Shown: in pieces, positions 21,411-22,092 of the stretch
How positions within the stretch are numbered: position 1 is the stretch's first letter
Layout: the number at the start of each line of letters is the position of its first letter
DNA from: a virus
IMG/VR virus record: IMGVR_UViG_3300025079_001188
Span: 1 to 22,092 of that record
Strand: one strand, 5' to 3'
DNA: 22,092 bases
Position numbers and translations under genes: made by a program
The notes under the pieces: model-generated
The model's database searches: none
What the model saw: only the letters and a program-made list of their open reading frames with translations
Told to the model about the DNA's origin: nothing

Positions 21411-22076
21411 ATGCCTCTCAAACTTAACCTGGTTGTAGAAAATCCCGATGTAATCGATAGCTTCGAAATTATTGAGGAGGAAACAAATAAAAATTCTCCT
21501 TCAAATCTCTTTATAAAGGGACCATATATGATGGCTGAAGGAGTTAATCGTAACAAAAGACTGTACCCTAGACAGGAGTTAGAGCGTGAAGTTGCTCGTT
21601 ATAATGAGGAAATGGTTATACCAGGACGCGCAATGGGAGAATTAAACCACCCATCTTCAGCAGATGTTGACTTAGAACGCGCTTGTCATATGGTAACAGA
21701 ATTAACTCAGGATGGTAACATCTTTTATGGTAAGTCAAAAGTGCTCTCTACACCATGTGGGCAAGTTGTACGATCATTAATTAATGATGGTGTTAAATTA
21801 GGTATGTCTTCAAGAGCGTTAGGTTCATTAGAAGAAGGTACTAATCATAACACAGTTCGTAACTTAAAGCTTGTAGCCGTTGACTGTGTTGCAGATCCAT
21901 CATATTCTAGTGCTTTTGTTAATGGCATTTTAGAGTCTAAGCAATATGTATTAGCACAAGATGGTAGCTACGAAGAGATTTACGATAAGTTTGAAGAATC
22001 AATTAAAACTTTACCACGTAAGGATGTTGACGCATATTTACGTAAGAGGTTTATGAATTTTATTAAGAATCTTTAA
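21411..22076 (+). CDS. 21: Prohead core protease (gp21-like)
   Basis: T4 gp21 is a serine protease that degrades the scaffold and trims the capsid protein before DNA packaging. The 221-residue protein (T4 has 212) has MMAEGVNRNKRLYPRQELER (40-59), GELNHP with His80, a GMSSRALG block with Ser133/Ser134, and VAVDCVADPSYSSAF (155-169). This is the His/Ser arrangement of the gp21/herpesvirus assembly protease fold. The C-terminus is a basic, acidic-mixed helix (RKDVDAYLRKRFMNFIKNL). It follows a GACTAAATA promoter and a 21-base gap. The gene is complete. In T4 the scaffold (gp22) and capsid (gp23) genes follow, and a late promoter at the right edge fits that. Confidence 0.93.
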   Translation: MPLKLNLVVENPDVIDSFEIIEEETNKNSPSNLFIKGPYMMAEGVNRNKRLYPRQELEREVARYNEEMVIPGRAMGELNHPSSADVDLERACHMVTELTQDGNIFYGKSKVLSTPCGQVVRSLINDGVKLGMSSRALGSLEEGTNHNTVRNLKLVAVDCVADPSYSSAFVNGILESKQYVLAQDGSYEEIYDKFEESIKTLPRKDVDAYLRKRFMNFIKNL

Positions 22077-22083
22077 AATTACC

Positions 22084-22091
22084 TATAAATA
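22084..22091 (+). promoter_or_regulatory. Perfect T4-type late promoter at the right edge
   Basis: TATAAATA lies 7 bases after the gp21-like stop, at the edge of the window. By T4 gene order it should drive the scaffold or major capsid gene just outside. Confidence 0.75.
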
Positions 22092-22092
22092 A

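Noticed and set aside
21293-21556. Antisense open frame across the gp4/gp21 junction
   Set aside because: Covers the gp21 promoter and start on the opposite strand; no supporting signals.

Overview
This window looks like part of the genome of a T4-like myovirus. It is strongly AT-rich and almost fully packed with genes. Its structural genes match the T4 morphogenesis set: a gp15-like tail sheath stabiliser, the gp20 portal, gp4 head completion protein and gp21 prohead protease. AT-rich T4-like phages with PhoH, Que enzymes and a glycan cassette are typical of marine plankton hosts, including Pelagibacter-type bacteria. The host is an inference; nothing in the sequence names it.

Layout. Bases 1-3848 hold auxiliary and nucleic-acid genes: queD and queE (7-deazaguanine pathway), a phoH-like ATPase on the minus strand, an HNH nuclease and a P-loop kinase-like protein. 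Bases 3840-4421 carry a minus-strand, coiled-coil, probably structural gene with a perfect late promoter. Bases 4480-12849 are a plus-strand carbohydrate cassette. It contains a tandem GT2 glycosyltransferase, a GT10 fucosyltransferase-like enzyme, a possible GT-B enzyme, two paralogous methyltransferase-like proteins around a DUF6165 protein, a GDP-mannose 3,5-epimerase-like enzyme, a WavE-like protein, a sugar nucleotidyltransferase, an SDR and a compact GDPD-like protein. Bases 12891-16612 return to replication and chaperone functions: a conserved unknown, a gp62-like clamp-loader subunit, a GroES-like co-chaperonin, two small unknowns and a DinG/XPD-type Fe-S helicase. Bases 16647-22076 are head, neck and tail genes, ending just before another perfect late promoter.

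Expression. Two start-proximal promoter classes can be read. Sigma70-like promoters (TTGAHW-N16/17-TATAWT) precede queD, queE, the unknown at 12891 and the GroES-like gene. T4-late-like TAAATA boxes precede the portal, neck and protease genes and two opposite-strand genes. In both classes the box usually ends only 5-8 nt before the start codon, so many mRNAs should be leaderless or nearly so. Shine-Dalgarno sequences are rare. Within the operons, genes are joined by TAATG or ATGA overlaps, suggesting coupled translation.

Best leads: (1) the leaderless promoter architecture; (2) a 12-bp inverted repeat at 4429-4470 that gives mirror-image promoters to a structural gene and the glycan operon; (3) pairing of a GDP-mannose 3,5-epimerase homologue with a GT10 enzyme, which suggests L-galactose (6-hydroxy-L-fucose) transfer; (4) a 53-codon minus-strand late gene hidden between the portal and neck genes; (5) a terminator inside a small opposing ORF. 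No tRNA, CRISPR array, insertion sequence or integrase was seen.
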